Shown piece after piece: positions 27,901-40,083 of a stretch of DNA of 64,000 nt (its first letter is position 1; every line of letters starts with the position of its first letter). The translations under genes were made by a program, and so were the position numbers. This DNA is from Pontederia crassipes (taxonomy: Eukaryota > Streptophyta > Magnoliopsida > Commelinales > Pontederiaceae), in assembly GCA_030549335.1 (NCBI GenBank), contig JAUKPH010000022.1:372001-436000 (forward strand), written 5' to 3'. The notes under the pieces are model-generated. The model searched no databases. It saw only the letters and a list, made by a program, of their open reading frames with translations, and was not told the DNA's origin.

Positions 27901-30900
27901 TTTGATTGTAACGGTTCAACTTTGGTTTGAAATAGAGTTAAAGTTCTAAAGATCTATCACCTCCTAGAACACTCAAAGGTTGTAATAAGTGTCTATAACT
28001 TATAGCTTTGAACCTAACTCTAAGACTCTAATCCCCAAGAGCGTTATCTTTGATTGTAACGGTTCAACTTCGGTTTGAAATAGAGTTAAAGTTCTAAAGA
28101 TCTATCACCTCTTAGGGCACCCAAAGGTTGTAATAAGTATCTATAACTTATAGCTTTGAACCTTACTCTAAGACTCTAATCCCCAAGAGCGTTATCTTTG
28201 ATTGTAACGGTTCCACTTCGGTTTGAAATAGAGTTAAAGTTCTAAAGATCTATCACCTCTTAGGGCACCCAAAGGTTGTAATAAGTATCTATAACTTATA
28301 GCTTTGAACCTTACTCTAAGACTCTAATCCCCAAGAGCGTTATCTTTGATTGTAACGGTTCAACTTCGGTTTGAAATAGAGTTAAAGTTGTAAAGATCTA
28401 TCACCTCTTAGGACACCCAAAAGTTGTAATAAGTATCTATAACTTATAACTTTGAAACTTACTCTAAGACTCTAATCCCCAAGAGCTTTATCTTTGATTG
28501 TAACGGTTCAACTTCGGTTTGAAATAGAGTTAAAGTTCTAAAGATCTATCACCTCTTAGGACAACCAAAGGTTGTAATAAGTGTCTATAACTTATAGCTT
28601 TGAACCTAACTCTAAGACTCTAAACCCCAAGAGCGTATCTTTGATTGTAACGGTTCAACTTCGGTTTGAAATAGAGTTAAAGTTCTAAAGATCTATCACC
28701 TCTTAGGGCACCCAAAGGTTGTAATAAGTATCTATAACTTATAGCTTTGAACCTTACTCTAAGACTCTAATCCCCAAGAGTGTTATCTTTGATTGTAACG
28801 GTTCAACTTCGGTTTGAAATAGAGTTAAAGTTCTAAAGATCTATCACCTCTTAGGACAACCAAAGGTTGTAATAAGTATCTATAACTTATAGCTCTGAAC
28901 CTTACTCTAAGACTCTAAACCCCAAGAGCGTTATCTTTGATTGTAACGGTTCAACTTCGGTTTGAAATAGAGTTAAAGTTCTAAAGATCTATCACCTCCT
29001 AGGGCACCCAAAGGTTGTAATAAGTATCTATAACTTATAGCTTTGAACCTTACTCTAAGACTCTAATCCCCAATAGCGTTATCTTTGATTGTAACGGTTC
29101 AACTTTGGTTTGAAATAGAGTTAAAGTTCTAAAGATCTATCACCTCCTAGAACACCCAAAGGTTGTAATAAGTGTCTATAACTTATAGCTTTGAACCTAA
29201 CTCTAAGACTCTAATCCCCAAGAGCGTTATCTTTGATTGTAACGGTTCAACTTCGGTTTGAAATAGAGTTAAAGTTCTAAAGATCTATCACCTCTTAGGG
29301 CACCCAAAGGTTGTAATAAGTATCTATAACTTATAGCTTTGAACCTTACTCTAAGACTCTAATCCCCAAGAGCGTTATCTTTGATTGTAACGGTTCCACT
29401 TCGGTTTGAAATAGAGTTAAAGTTGTAAAGATCTATCACCTCTTAGGACACCCAAAAGTTGTAATAAGTATCTATAACTTATAACTTTGAACCTTACTCT
29501 AAGACTCTAATCCCCAAGAGCGTTATCTTTGATTGTAACGGTTCAACTTCGGTTTGAAATAGAGTTAAAGTTCTAAAGATCTATCACCTCCTAGAACACC
29601 CAAAGGTTGTAATAAGTGTCTATAACTTATAGCTTTGAACCTAACTCTAAGACTCTAATCCCCAAGAGCTTTATCATTGATTGTAACGGTTCAACTTCGG
29701 ATTGCAATAGAGTTAGAGTTCTAAAGATCTATCACCTCTTAGGACACCCAAAGGTTGTAATAAGTATTATAACTTATAGCTTTGAACCTTACTCTAAGAT
29801 TCTAATCCCCAAGAGCATTATCTTTGATTGTAACGGTTCAACTTCGGTTTGAAATAGAGTTAAAGTTGTAAAGATCTATCACCTCTTAGGACACCCAAAA
29901 GTTGTAATAAGTATCTATAACTTATAACTTTGAAACTTACTCTAAGACTCTAATCCCCAAGTGCTTTATCTTTGATTGTAACGGTTCAACTTCGGTTTGA
30001 AATAGAGTTAAAGTTCTAAAGATCTATCACCTCCTAGGGCACCCAAAGGTTGTAATAAGTATCTATAACTTATAGCTTTGAACCTTACTCTAAGACTCTA
30101 ATCCCCAAGAGCGTTATCTTTGATTGTAACGGTTCAACTTTGGTTTGAAATAGAGTTAAAGTTCTAAAGATCTATCACCTCCTAGAACACCCAAAGGTTG
30201 TAATAAGTGTCTATAACTTATAGCTTTGAACCTAACTCTAAGACTCTAATCCCCAAGAGCGTTATCTTTGATTGTAACGGTTCAACTTCGGTTTGAAATA
30301 GAGTTAAAGTTCTAAAGATCTATCACCTCCTAGGACACCCAAAGAATGTAATAAGTATCTATAACTTATAGCTTTGAACCTTACTCTAAGACTCTAATCC
30401 CCAAGAGCGTTATCTTTGATTGTAACGGTTCAACTTCGGTTTGAAATAGAGTTAATGTTCTAAAGATCTATCACCTCCTAGGGCACCCAAAGGTTGTAAT
30501 AAGTATCTATAACTTATAGCTTTGAACCTTACTCTAATACTCTAATCCCCAAGAGCGTTATCTTTGATTGTAACGGTTCAACTTCGGTTTGAAATAGAGT
30601 TAAAGTTCTAAAGATCTATCACCTCCTAGGGCACCCAAAGGTTGTAATAAGTATCTATAACTTATAGGTTTGAACCTTACTCTAAGACTCTAATACCCAA
30701 GAGCGTTATCTTTGATTGTAACGGTTCAACTTTGGTTTGAAATAGAGTTAAAGTTCTAAAGATCTATCACCTCCTAGAACACCCAAAGGTTGTAATATGT
30801 GTCTATAACTTATAGCTTTGAACCTAACTCTAAGACTCTAATCCCCAAGAGCGTTATCTTTGATTGTAACGGTTCAACTTCGGTTTGAAATAGAGTTAAA

Positions 30901-32688
30901 GTTCTAAAGATCTATCACCTCTTAGGGCACCCAAAGGTTGTAATAAGTATCTATAACTTATAGCTTTGAACCTTACTCTAAGACTCTAATCCCCAAGAGC
31001 GTTATCTTTGATTGTAACGGTTCCACTTCGGTTTGAAATAGAGTTAAAGTTCTAAAGATCTATCACCTCTTAGGACACCCAAAGGTTGTAATAAGTATCT
31101 ATAACTTATAACTTTGAAACTTACTCTAAGACTCTAATCCCCAAGAGCTTTATCTTTGATTGTAACGGTTCAACTTCGGTTTGCAATAGAGTTAAAGTAC
31201 TAAAGATCTATCACCTCCTAGGACACCCAAAGGATGTAATAAGTATCTATAACTTATAGCTTTGAACCTAACTCTAAGACTCCAATCCCCAAGAGCTTTA
31301 TCATTGATTGTAACGGTTCAACTTCGGATTGCAATAGAGTTAGAGTTCTAAAGATCTATCACCTCTTAGGACACCCAAAGGTTGTAATAAGTATTATAAC
31401 TTATAGCTTTGAACCTTACTCTAAGATTCTAATCCCCAAGAGCATTATCTTTGATTGTAACGGTTCAACTTCGGTTTGAAATAGAGTTAAAGTTCTAAAG
31501 ATCTATCACCTCTTAGGGCACCCAAAGGTTGTAATAAGTATCTATAACTTATAGCTTTGAACCTTACTCTAAGACTCTAATCCCCAAGAGCGTTATCTTC
31601 GATTGTAACGGTTCAACTTCGGTTTGAAATAGAGTTAAAGTTCTAAAGATCTATCACCTCTTAGGGCACCCAAAGGTTGTAATAAGTATCTATAACTTAT
31701 AGCTTTGAACCTTACTCTAAGACTCTAATCCCCAAGAGCGTTATCTTTGATTGTAACGGTTCAACTTTGGTTTGAAATAGAGTTAAAGTTCTAAAGATCT
31801 ATCACCTCCTAGGGCACCCAAAGGTTGTAATAAGTATCTATAACTTATTGCTTTGAACCTTACTCTAAGACTCTAATCCCCAAGAGCGTTATCTTTGATT
31901 GTAACGGTTCAACTTCGGTTTGAAATAGATTTAAAGTTCTAAAGATCTATCACCTCTTAGGACAACCAAAGGTTGTAATAAGTATCTATAACTTATAGCT
32001 CTGAACCTTACTCTAAGACTCTAAACCCCATGAGCGTTATCTTTGATTGTAACGGTTCAACTTCGGTTTGAAATAGAGTTAAAGTTCTAAAGATCTATCA
32101 CCTCCTAGGGCACCCAAAGGTTGTAATAAGTATCTATAACTTATAGCTTTGAACCTTACTCTAAGACTCTAATCCCCAAGAGCGTTATCTTTGATTGTAA
32201 CGGTTCAACTTCGGTTTGAAATAGAGTTAAAGTTCTAAAGATCTATCACCTCTTAGAACACCCAAAGGTTGTAATAAGTGTCTATAACTTATAGCTTTCA
32301 ACCTTACTCTAAGACTCTAATCCCAAAAAGCATTATCTTTGATTGTAACGGTTCAACTTCGGTTTGCAATAGAGTTAAAGTACTAAAGATCTATCACCTC
32401 CTAGGACACCCAAAGGATGTAATAAGTATCTATAACTTATAGCTCTGAACCTTACTCTAAGACTCTAAACCCCAAGAGCGTTATCTTTGATTGTAACGGT
32501 TCAACTTCGGTTTGAAATAGAGTTAAAGTTCTAAAGATCTATCACCTCCTAGGGCACCCAAAGGTTGTAATAAGTATCTATAACTTATAGCTTTGAACCT
32601 TACTCTAAGACTCTAATCCCCAAGAGCGTTATCTTTGATTGTAACGGTTCAACTTCGGTTTGAAATAGAGTTTAAGTTCTAAAGATCT
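24998..32688. repeat. 52-monomer HOR, unit 3 (7691 bp)
   Basis: Third copy of the HOR at +10205 bp from unit 2. It lacks the 17-monomer duplication and so returns to 7691 bp. Five 1-bp deletions lie at the positions expected from unit 1. It departs from units 1 and 2 in a patch at about 28230-28590, described separately, and has private changes such as CAATAGCG near 29072. The downstream boundary at 32689 is followed by the first monomer of a would-be fourth unit. Confidence 0.9.
28226..28590. repeat. Conversion-like patch in unit 3
   Basis: Here unit 3 differs from units 1 and 2 over about two and a half monomers without changing length. Where unit 2 has the AGTTGTAAAG end, a TGCAATAAAG monomer and a GGATG monomer, unit 3 has a GGGCACC monomer ending AGTTGTAAAG, a GAAACTTAC monomer ending TGAAATAGAG, and the start of a GACAACC monomer. 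That order matches about 25118-25470 of the same unit, 3106 bp away (21 monomers less 2 bp). Confidence 0.75.
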
Positions 32689-35250
32689 ATCACCTCCTAG
32701 AACACCCAAAGGTTGTAATAAGTGTCTATAACTTATAGCTTTGAACCTAACTCTAAGACTCTAATCCCCAAGAGCGTTATCTTTGATTGTAACGGTTCAA
32801 CTTCGGTTTGAAATAGAGTTAAAGTTCTAAAGATCTATCACCTCTTAGGGCACCCAAAGGTTGTAATAAGTATCTATAACTTATAGCTTTGAACCTTACT
32901 CTAAGACTCTAATCCCCAAGAGCGTTATCTTTGATTGTAACGGTTCCACTTCGGTTTGAAATAGAGTTAAAGTTCTAAAGATCTATCACCTCTTAGGACA
33001 TCCAAAGGTTGTAATAAGTATCTATAACTTATAACTTTGAAACTTACTCTAAGACTCTAATCCCCAAGAGCTTTATCTTTGATTGTAACGGTTCAACTTC
33101 GGTTTGCAATAGAGTTAAAGTACTAAAGATCTATCACCTCCTAGGACACCCAAAGGATGTAATAAGTATCTATAACTTATAGCTTTGAACCTAACTCTAA
33201 GACTCTAATCCCCAAGAGCTTTATCATTGATTGTAACGGTTCAACTTCGGATTGCAATAGAGTTAGAGTTCTAAAGATCTATCACCTCTTAGGACACCCA
33301 AAGGTTGTAATAAGTATTATAACTTATAGCTTTGAACCTTACTCTAAGATTCTAATCCCAAAGAGCATTATCTTTGATTGTAACGGTTCAACTTCGGTTT
33401 GAAATAGAGTTAAAGTTGTAAAGATCTATCACCTCTTAGGACACCCAAAAGTTGTAATAAGTATCTATAACTTATAACTTTGAAACTTACTCTAAGACTC
33501 TAATCCCCAAGAGCTTTATCTTTGATTGTAACGGTTCAACTTCGGTTTGAAATAGAGTTAAAGTTCTAAAGATCTATCACCTCTTAGGACAACCAAAGGT
33601 TGTAATAAGTATCTATAACTTATAGCTCTGAACCTTACCCTAAGACTCTAAACCCCAAGAGCGTTATCTTTGATTGTAACGGTTCAACTTCGGTTTGAAA
33701 TAGAGTTAAAGTTCTAAAGATCTATCACCTCCTAGGGCACCCAAAGGTTGTAATAAGTATCTATAACTTATAGCTTTGAACCTTACTCTAAGACTCTAAT
33801 CCCCAAGAGCGTTATCTTTGATTGTAACGGTTCAACTTTGGTTTGAAATAGAGTTAAAGTTCTAAAGATCTATCACCTCCTAGAACACCCAATGGTTGTA
33901 ATAAGTGTCTATAACTTATAGCTTTGAACCTAACTCTAAGACTCTAATCCCCAAGAGCGTTATCTTTGATTGTTCAACTTCGGTTTGAAATAGAGTTAAA
34001 GTTCTAAAGATCTATCACCTCTTAGGGCACCCAAAGGTTGTAATAAGTATCTATAACTTATAGCTTTGAACCTTACTCTAAGACTCTAATCCCGAAGAGC
34101 GTTATCTTTGATTGTAACGGTTCCACTTCGGTTTGAAATAGAGTTAAAGTTCTAAAGATCTATCACCTCTTAGGACACCCAAAGGTTGTAATAAGTATCT
34201 ATAACTTATAGCTTTGAACCTAACTCTAAGACTCTAATCCCCAAGAGCTTTATCATTGATTGTAACGGTTCAACTTCGGATTGCAATAGAGTTAGAGTTC
34301 TAAAGATCTATCACCTCTTAGGACACCCAAAGGTTGTAATAAGTATTATAACTTATAGCTTTGAACCTTACTCTAAGATTCTAATCCCCAAGAGCATTAT
34401 CTTTGATTGTAACGGTTCAACTTCGGTTTGAAATAGAGTTAAAGTTCTAAAGATCTATCACCTCTTAGGGCACCCAAAGGTTGTAATAAGTATCTATAAC
34501 TTATAGCTTTGAACTTTACTCTAAGACTCTAATCCCCAAGAGCGTTATCTTTGATTGTAACGGTTAAACTTCGGTTTGAAATAGAGTTAAAGTTCTAAGG
34601 ATCTATCACCTCTTAGGACAACCAAAGTTTGTAATAAGTATCTATAACTTATAGCTTTGAACCTTACTCTAAGACTCTAAACCCCAATAGCGTTATCTTT
34701 GATTGTAACGGTTCAACTTCGGTTTGAAATAGAGTTAAAGTTCTAAAGATCTATCACCTCCTAGGGCACCCAAAGGTTGTAATAAGTATCTATAACTTAT
34801 TGCTTTGAACCTTACTCTAAGACTCTAATCCCCAAGAGCGTTATCTTTGATTGTAACGGTTCAACTTCGGTTTGAAATAGATTTAAAGTTCTAAAGATCT
34901 ATCACCTCTTAGGACAACCAAAGGTTGTAATAAGTATCTATAACTTATAGCTCTGAACCTTACTCTAAGACTCTAAACCCCATGAGCGTTATCTTTGATT
35001 GTAACGGTTCAACTTCGGTTTGAAATAGAGTTAAAGTTCTAAAGATCTATCACCTCCTAGGGCACCCAAAAGTTGTAATAAGTATCTATAACTTATAGCT
35101 TTGAACCTTACTCTAAGACTCTAATCCCCAAGAGCGTTATCTTTGATTGTAACGGTTCAACTTTGGTTTGAAATAGAGTTAAAGTTCTAAAGATCTATCA
35201 CCTCCTAGAACACCCAAAGGTTGTAATAAGTGTCTATAACTTATAACTTT
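32689..35250. repeat. Aborted fourth unit and mosaic stretch
   Basis: The first one to two monomers follow the start of a 52-monomer unit; from about 32946 (GGTTCCAC) the order changes. About 32946-33360 resembles the cluster near 30950-31450, 33361-33600 resembles about 25261-25500, and 34750-35040 resembles about 31800-32100. One monomer (33872-34013) is 142 bp through a 6-bp deletion. Everything is satellite; no gene or mobile element is seen. Confidence 0.75.
33872..34013. repeat. 142-bp monomer with 6-bp deletion
   Basis: The usual GATTGTAACGGTTCAAC reads GATTGTTCAAC with the junction at 33973/33974. Six bases are missing between two GT dinucleotides, as expected for slippage or microhomology-mediated loss. 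It removes the AACGG motif and one CpG. It is the only copy of this deletion in the window. Confidence 0.9.
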
Positions 35251-36300
35251 GAACCTAACTCTAAGACTCTAATCCCCAAGAGCGTTATCTTTGATTGTAA
35301 CGGTTCAACTTCGGTTTGAAATAGAATTAAAGTTCTAAAGATCTATCACCTCTTAGGGCACCCAAAGGTTGTAATAAGTATCTATAACTTATAGCTTTGA
35401 ACCTTACTCTAATACTCTAATCCCCAAGAGCGTTGTTATCTTTGATTGTAACGGTTCAACTTCGGTTTGAAATAGAGTTAAAGTTCTAAAGATCTATCAC
35501 CTCCTAGGGCACCCAAAGGATGTAATAAGTATCTATAACTTATTGCTTTGAACCTTACTATAATACTCTAATCCCCAAGAGCGTTATCTTTGATTGTAAC
35601 GGTTCAACTTCGGTTTGAAATAGAGTTAAAGTTTTAAAGATCTATCACCTCTTACGACACCCAAAGGTTGTAATAAGTATCTATAACTTATAACTTTGAA
35701 ACTTACTCTAAGACTCTAATCCCCAAGAGCTTTATCTTTGATTGTAACGGTTCAACTTCGGTTTGCAATAGAGTTAAAGTACTAAAGATCTATCACCTCC
35801 TAGGACACCCAAAGGATGTAATAAGTATCTATAACTTATAGCTTTGAACCTAACTCTAAGACTCTAATCCCCAAGAGCTTTATCATTGATTGTAACGGTT
35901 CAACTTCGGATTGCAATAGAGTTAGAGTTCTAAAGATCTATCACCTCTTAGGACACCCAAAGGTTGTAATAAGTATCTATAACTTATAGCTTTGAACCTT
36001 ACTCTAAGATTCTAATCCCCAAGAGCATTATCTTTGATTGTAACGGTTCAACTTCGGTTTGAAATAGAGTTAAAGTTCTAAAGATCTATCACCTCTTAGG
36101 GCACCAAAAGGTTGTAATAAGTATCTATAACTTATAGCTTTGAACCTTACTCTAAGACTCTAATCCCCAAGAGCGTTATCTTTGATTGTAACGGTTCAAC
36201 TTCGGTTTGAAATAGAGTTAAAGTTTAAAAATCTATCACCTCTTAGGGCACCCAAAGGTTGTAATAAGTATCTATAACTTATAGCTTTGAACCTTACTCT
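35250..36300. repeat. Seven-monomer block, copy 1 (13-monomer offset)
   Basis: This block recurs at about 37175-38225, offset 1925 bp. Unique shared markers are AGAATTAAAG (about 35325/37250), the GTT duplication CGTTGTTATC (35431/37356), TTACGACACC (C at 35655/37580), GCACCAAAAGG, and the shortened AAGTTTAAAAATC (36221/38146), which destroys the BglII site. The 35345 monomer is 151 bp because of the extra GTT. Confidence 0.85.
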
Positions 36301-37174
36301 AAGACTCTAAATCCCCAAGAGCGTTATCTTTGATTGTAACGGTTCAACTTCGGTTTGAAATAGAGTTAAAGTTCTAAAGATCTATCACCACTAGGACAAC
36401 CAAAGGTTGTAATAAATATCTATAACTTATAGCTCTGAACCTTACTCTAAGACTCTAAACCCCAAGAGCTTTATCTTTGATTGTAACGGTTCAACTTCGG
36501 TTTGAAATAGAGTTAAAGTTCTAAAGATCTATCACCTCCTAGGGCACCCAAAGGTAGTAATAAGTATCTATAACTTATAGCTTTGAACCTTACTCTAAGA
36601 CTCTAATCCCCAAGAGCGTTATCTTTGATTGTAACGGTTCAACTTTGGTTTGAAATAGAGTTAAAGTTCTAAAGATCTATCACCTCCTAGAACACCCAAA
36701 GGTTGTAATAAGTGTCTATAACTTATAGCTTTGAACCTAACTCTAAGACTCTAATCCCCAAGAGCGTTATCTTTGATTGTAACGGTTCAACTTCGGTTTG
36801 AAATAGAGTTAAAGTTCTAAAGATCTATCACCTCTTAGGGCACCCAAAGGTTGTAATAAGTATCTATAACTTATAGCTTTGAACCTTACTCTAAGACTCT
36901 AATCCCCAAGAGCGTTATCTTTGATTGTAACGGTTCAACTTCGGTTTGAAATAGAGTTAAAGTTCTAAAGATCTATCACCTCTTAGGACACCCAAAGGTT
37001 GTAATAAGTATCTATAACTTATAACTTTGAAACTTACTCTAAGACTCTAATCCCCAACAGCTTTATCTTTGATTGTAACGGTTCAACTTCGGTTTGCAAT
37101 AGAGTTAAAGTACTAAAGATCTATCACCTCCTAGGACACCCAAAGGATGTAATAAGTATCTATAACTTATAGCT
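36301..37174. repeat. Intervening satellite of the 13-monomer duplication
   Basis: About six monomers. From about 36130 to 36940 the sequence is also the source-like match of 41310-42120 and 43680-44400: it shares AAATCCCC (+1), AATAAATATC, and AAAGGTAGTAAT. One monomer opens CACCACTAGGAC, one base short, near 36389. No non-satellite element is present. Confidence 0.75.
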
Positions 37175-38225
37175 TTGAACCTAACTCTAAGACTCTAATC
37201 CCCAAGAGCGTTATCTTTGATTGTAACGGTTCAACTTCGGTTTGAAATAGAATTAAAGTTCTAAAGATCTATCACCTCTTAGGGCACCCAAAGGTTGTAA
37301 TAAGTATTATAACTTATAGCTTTGAACCTTACTCTAATACTCTAATCCCCAAGAGCGTTGTTATCTTTGATTGTAACGGTTCAACTTCGGTTTGAAATAG
37401 AGTTAAAGTTCTAAAGATCTATCACCTCCTAGGGCACCCAAAGGATGTAATAAGTATCTATAACTTATTGCTTTGAACCTTACTATAATACTCTAATCCC
37501 CAAGAGCGTTATCTTTGATTGTAACGGTTCAACTTCGGTTTGAAATAGAGTTAAAGTTTTAAAGATCTATCACCTCTTACGACACCCAAAGGTTGTAATA
37601 AGTATCTATAACTTATAACTTTGAAACTTACTCTAAGACTCTAATCCCCAAGAGCTTTATCTTTGATTGTAACGGTTCAACTTCGGTTTGCAATAGAGTT
37701 AAAGTACTAAAGATCTATCACCTCCTAGGACACCCAAAGGATGTAATAAGTATCTATAACTTATAGCTTTGAACCTAACTCTAAGACTCTAATCCCCAAG
37801 AGCTTTATCATTGATTGTAACGGTTCAACTTCGGATTGCAATAGAGTTAGAGTTCTAAAGATCTATCACCTCTTAGGACACCCAAAGGTTGTAATAAGTA
37901 TCTATAACTTATAGCTTTGAACCTTACTCTAAGATTCTAATCCCCAAGAGCATTATCTTTGATTGTAACGGTTCAACTTCGGTTTGAAATAGAGTTAAAG
38001 TTCTAAAGATCTATCACCTCTTAGGGCACCAAAAGGTTGTAATAAGTATCTATAACTTATAGCTTTGAACCTTACTCTAAGACTCTAATCCCCAAGAGCG
38101 TTATCTTTGATTGTAACGGTTCAACTTCGGTTTGAAATAGAGTTAAAGTTTAAAAATCTATCACCTCTTAGGGCACCCAAAGGTTGTAATAAGTATCTAT
38201 AACTTATAGCTTTGAACCTTACTCT
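37175..38225. repeat. Seven-monomer block, copy 2 (13-monomer offset)
   Basis: Second copy at +1925 bp. Its CGTTGTTATC monomer (37271-37420) additionally has the AGTATTAT one-base deletion absent from copy 1, so it is 150 bp. That combination suggests later conversion from another 147-bp monomer. The match ends near 38235, where AAATCCCC is not present. Confidence 0.85.
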
Positions 38226-38239
38226 AAGACTCTAATCCC

Positions 38240-40083
38240 CAAGGGCGTTATCTTTGATTGTAACGGTTCAACTTCGGTTTGAAATAGAGTTAAAGTTCTA
38301 AAGATCTATCACCTCTTAGGACAACCAAAGGTTGTAATAAGTATCTATATCTTATAGCTTTGAACCTTACTCTAAGACTCTAAACCCCAATAGCGTTATC
38401 TTTGATTGTAACGGTTCAACTTCGGTTTGAAATAGAGTTAAAGTTCTAAAGATCTATCACCTCTTAGGGCACCCAAAGGTTGTAATAAGTATCTATAACT
38501 TATTGCTTTGAACCTTACTCTAAGACTCTAATCCCCAAGAGCGTTATCTTTGATTGTAACGGTTCAACTTCGGTTTGAAATAGAGTTAAAGTTCTAAAGA
38601 TCTATCACCTCTTAGAACACCCAAAGGTTGTAATAAGTGTCTATAACTTATAGCTTTGAACCTAACTCTAAGACTCTAATCCCCAAGAGCGTTATCTTTG
38701 ATTGTAACGGTTCAACTTCGGTTTGAAATAGAGTTTAAGTTCTAAAGATCTATCACCTCTTAGGGCACCCAAAGGTTGTAATAAGTATCTATAACTTATA
38801 GCTTTGAACCTAACTCTAAGACTCTAATCCCCAAGAGCGTTATCTTTGATTGTAACGGTTCAACTTCAGTTTGAAATAGAGTTAAAGTTCTAAAGATCTA
38901 TCACCTCTTAGGGCACCCAAAGGTTGTTATAAGTATCTATAACTTATAGCTTTGAACCTTACTCAAAGACTCTAATCCCCAAGAGCGTTATCCTTGATTG
39001 TAACGGTTCAACTTCGGTTTGAAATAGAGTTAAAGTTCTAAAGATCTATCACCTCTTAGAACACCCGAAGGTTGTAATAAGTGTCTATAACTTATAGCTT
39101 TGAACCTAACTCTAAGACTCTAATCCCAAAGAGCGTTATCTTTGATTGTAACGGTTCAACTTCGGTTTGAAATAGAGTTAAAGTTTTAAAGATCTATCAC
39201 CTCTTAGGGCACCAAAAGGTTGTAATAAGTATCTATAACTTTTAGCTTTGAACCTTACTCTAAGACTCTAATCCCCAAAAGCATTATCTTTGATTGTAAC
39301 GGTTCAACTTCGGTTTGAAATAGAGTTAAAGTTCTAAAGATCTATCACCTCTTAGGGCACCCAAAGGTTGTAATAAGTATCTATAACTTATAGCTTTGAA
39401 ACTTACTCAAAGACTCTAATCCCCAAGAGCATTATCTTTGATTGTAACGGTTCAACTTCGGTTTGAAATAGAGTTAAAGTTCTAAAGATCTATCACCTCT
39501 TAGGGCACCCAAAGGTTGTAATAAGTATCTATAACTTATAGCTTTGAACCTTACTCTAAGACTCTAATCCCCAAGAGCGTTATCTTTGATTGTAACGGTT
39601 CAACTTCGGTTTGAAATAGAGTTTAAGTTCTAAAGATCTATCACCACTTAGGGCACCCAAAGGTTGTAATAAGTATCTATAACTTATAGCTTTGAACCTT
39701 ACTCTAATACTCTAATCCCCAAGAGCGTTATCTTTGATTGTAACGGTTCAACTTCGGTTTGAAATAGAGTTAAAGTTCCAAAGATCTATCACCTCTTAGG
39801 GCACCCAAAGGTTGTAATAAGTATCTATAACTTATTGCTTTGAACCTTACTCTAATACTCTAATCCCCAAGAGCGTTATCTTTGATTGTAACGGTTCAAC
39901 TTCGGTTTGAAATAGAGTTAAAGTTCTAAAGATCTATCACCTCCTAGGGCACCCAAAGGATGTAATAAGTATCTATAACTTATAGCTTTGAACCTTACTC
40001 TAAGACTCTAATCCCCATGAGCGTTATCTTTGATTGTAACGGTTCAACTTCGGTTTGAAATAGAGTTAAAGTTCTAAAGATCT
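38240..40083. repeat. Island of right-domain-type monomers
   Basis: About twelve monomers carry variants that dominate only after 44.9 kb: CTTATTGCTTTG (about 38500), ACTCAAAGAC (about 38963), GAGTTTAAG (about 38733), CACCACTTAGGG (about 39642), TAATACTC, and GTTCCAAAG (about 39777). The ordered set GTTTAAG, CACCACTTAGGG, then TTATTGC at 39487-39930 is the same as in the right-domain HOR. It is flanked on both sides by middle-domain monomers. Confidence 0.75.
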
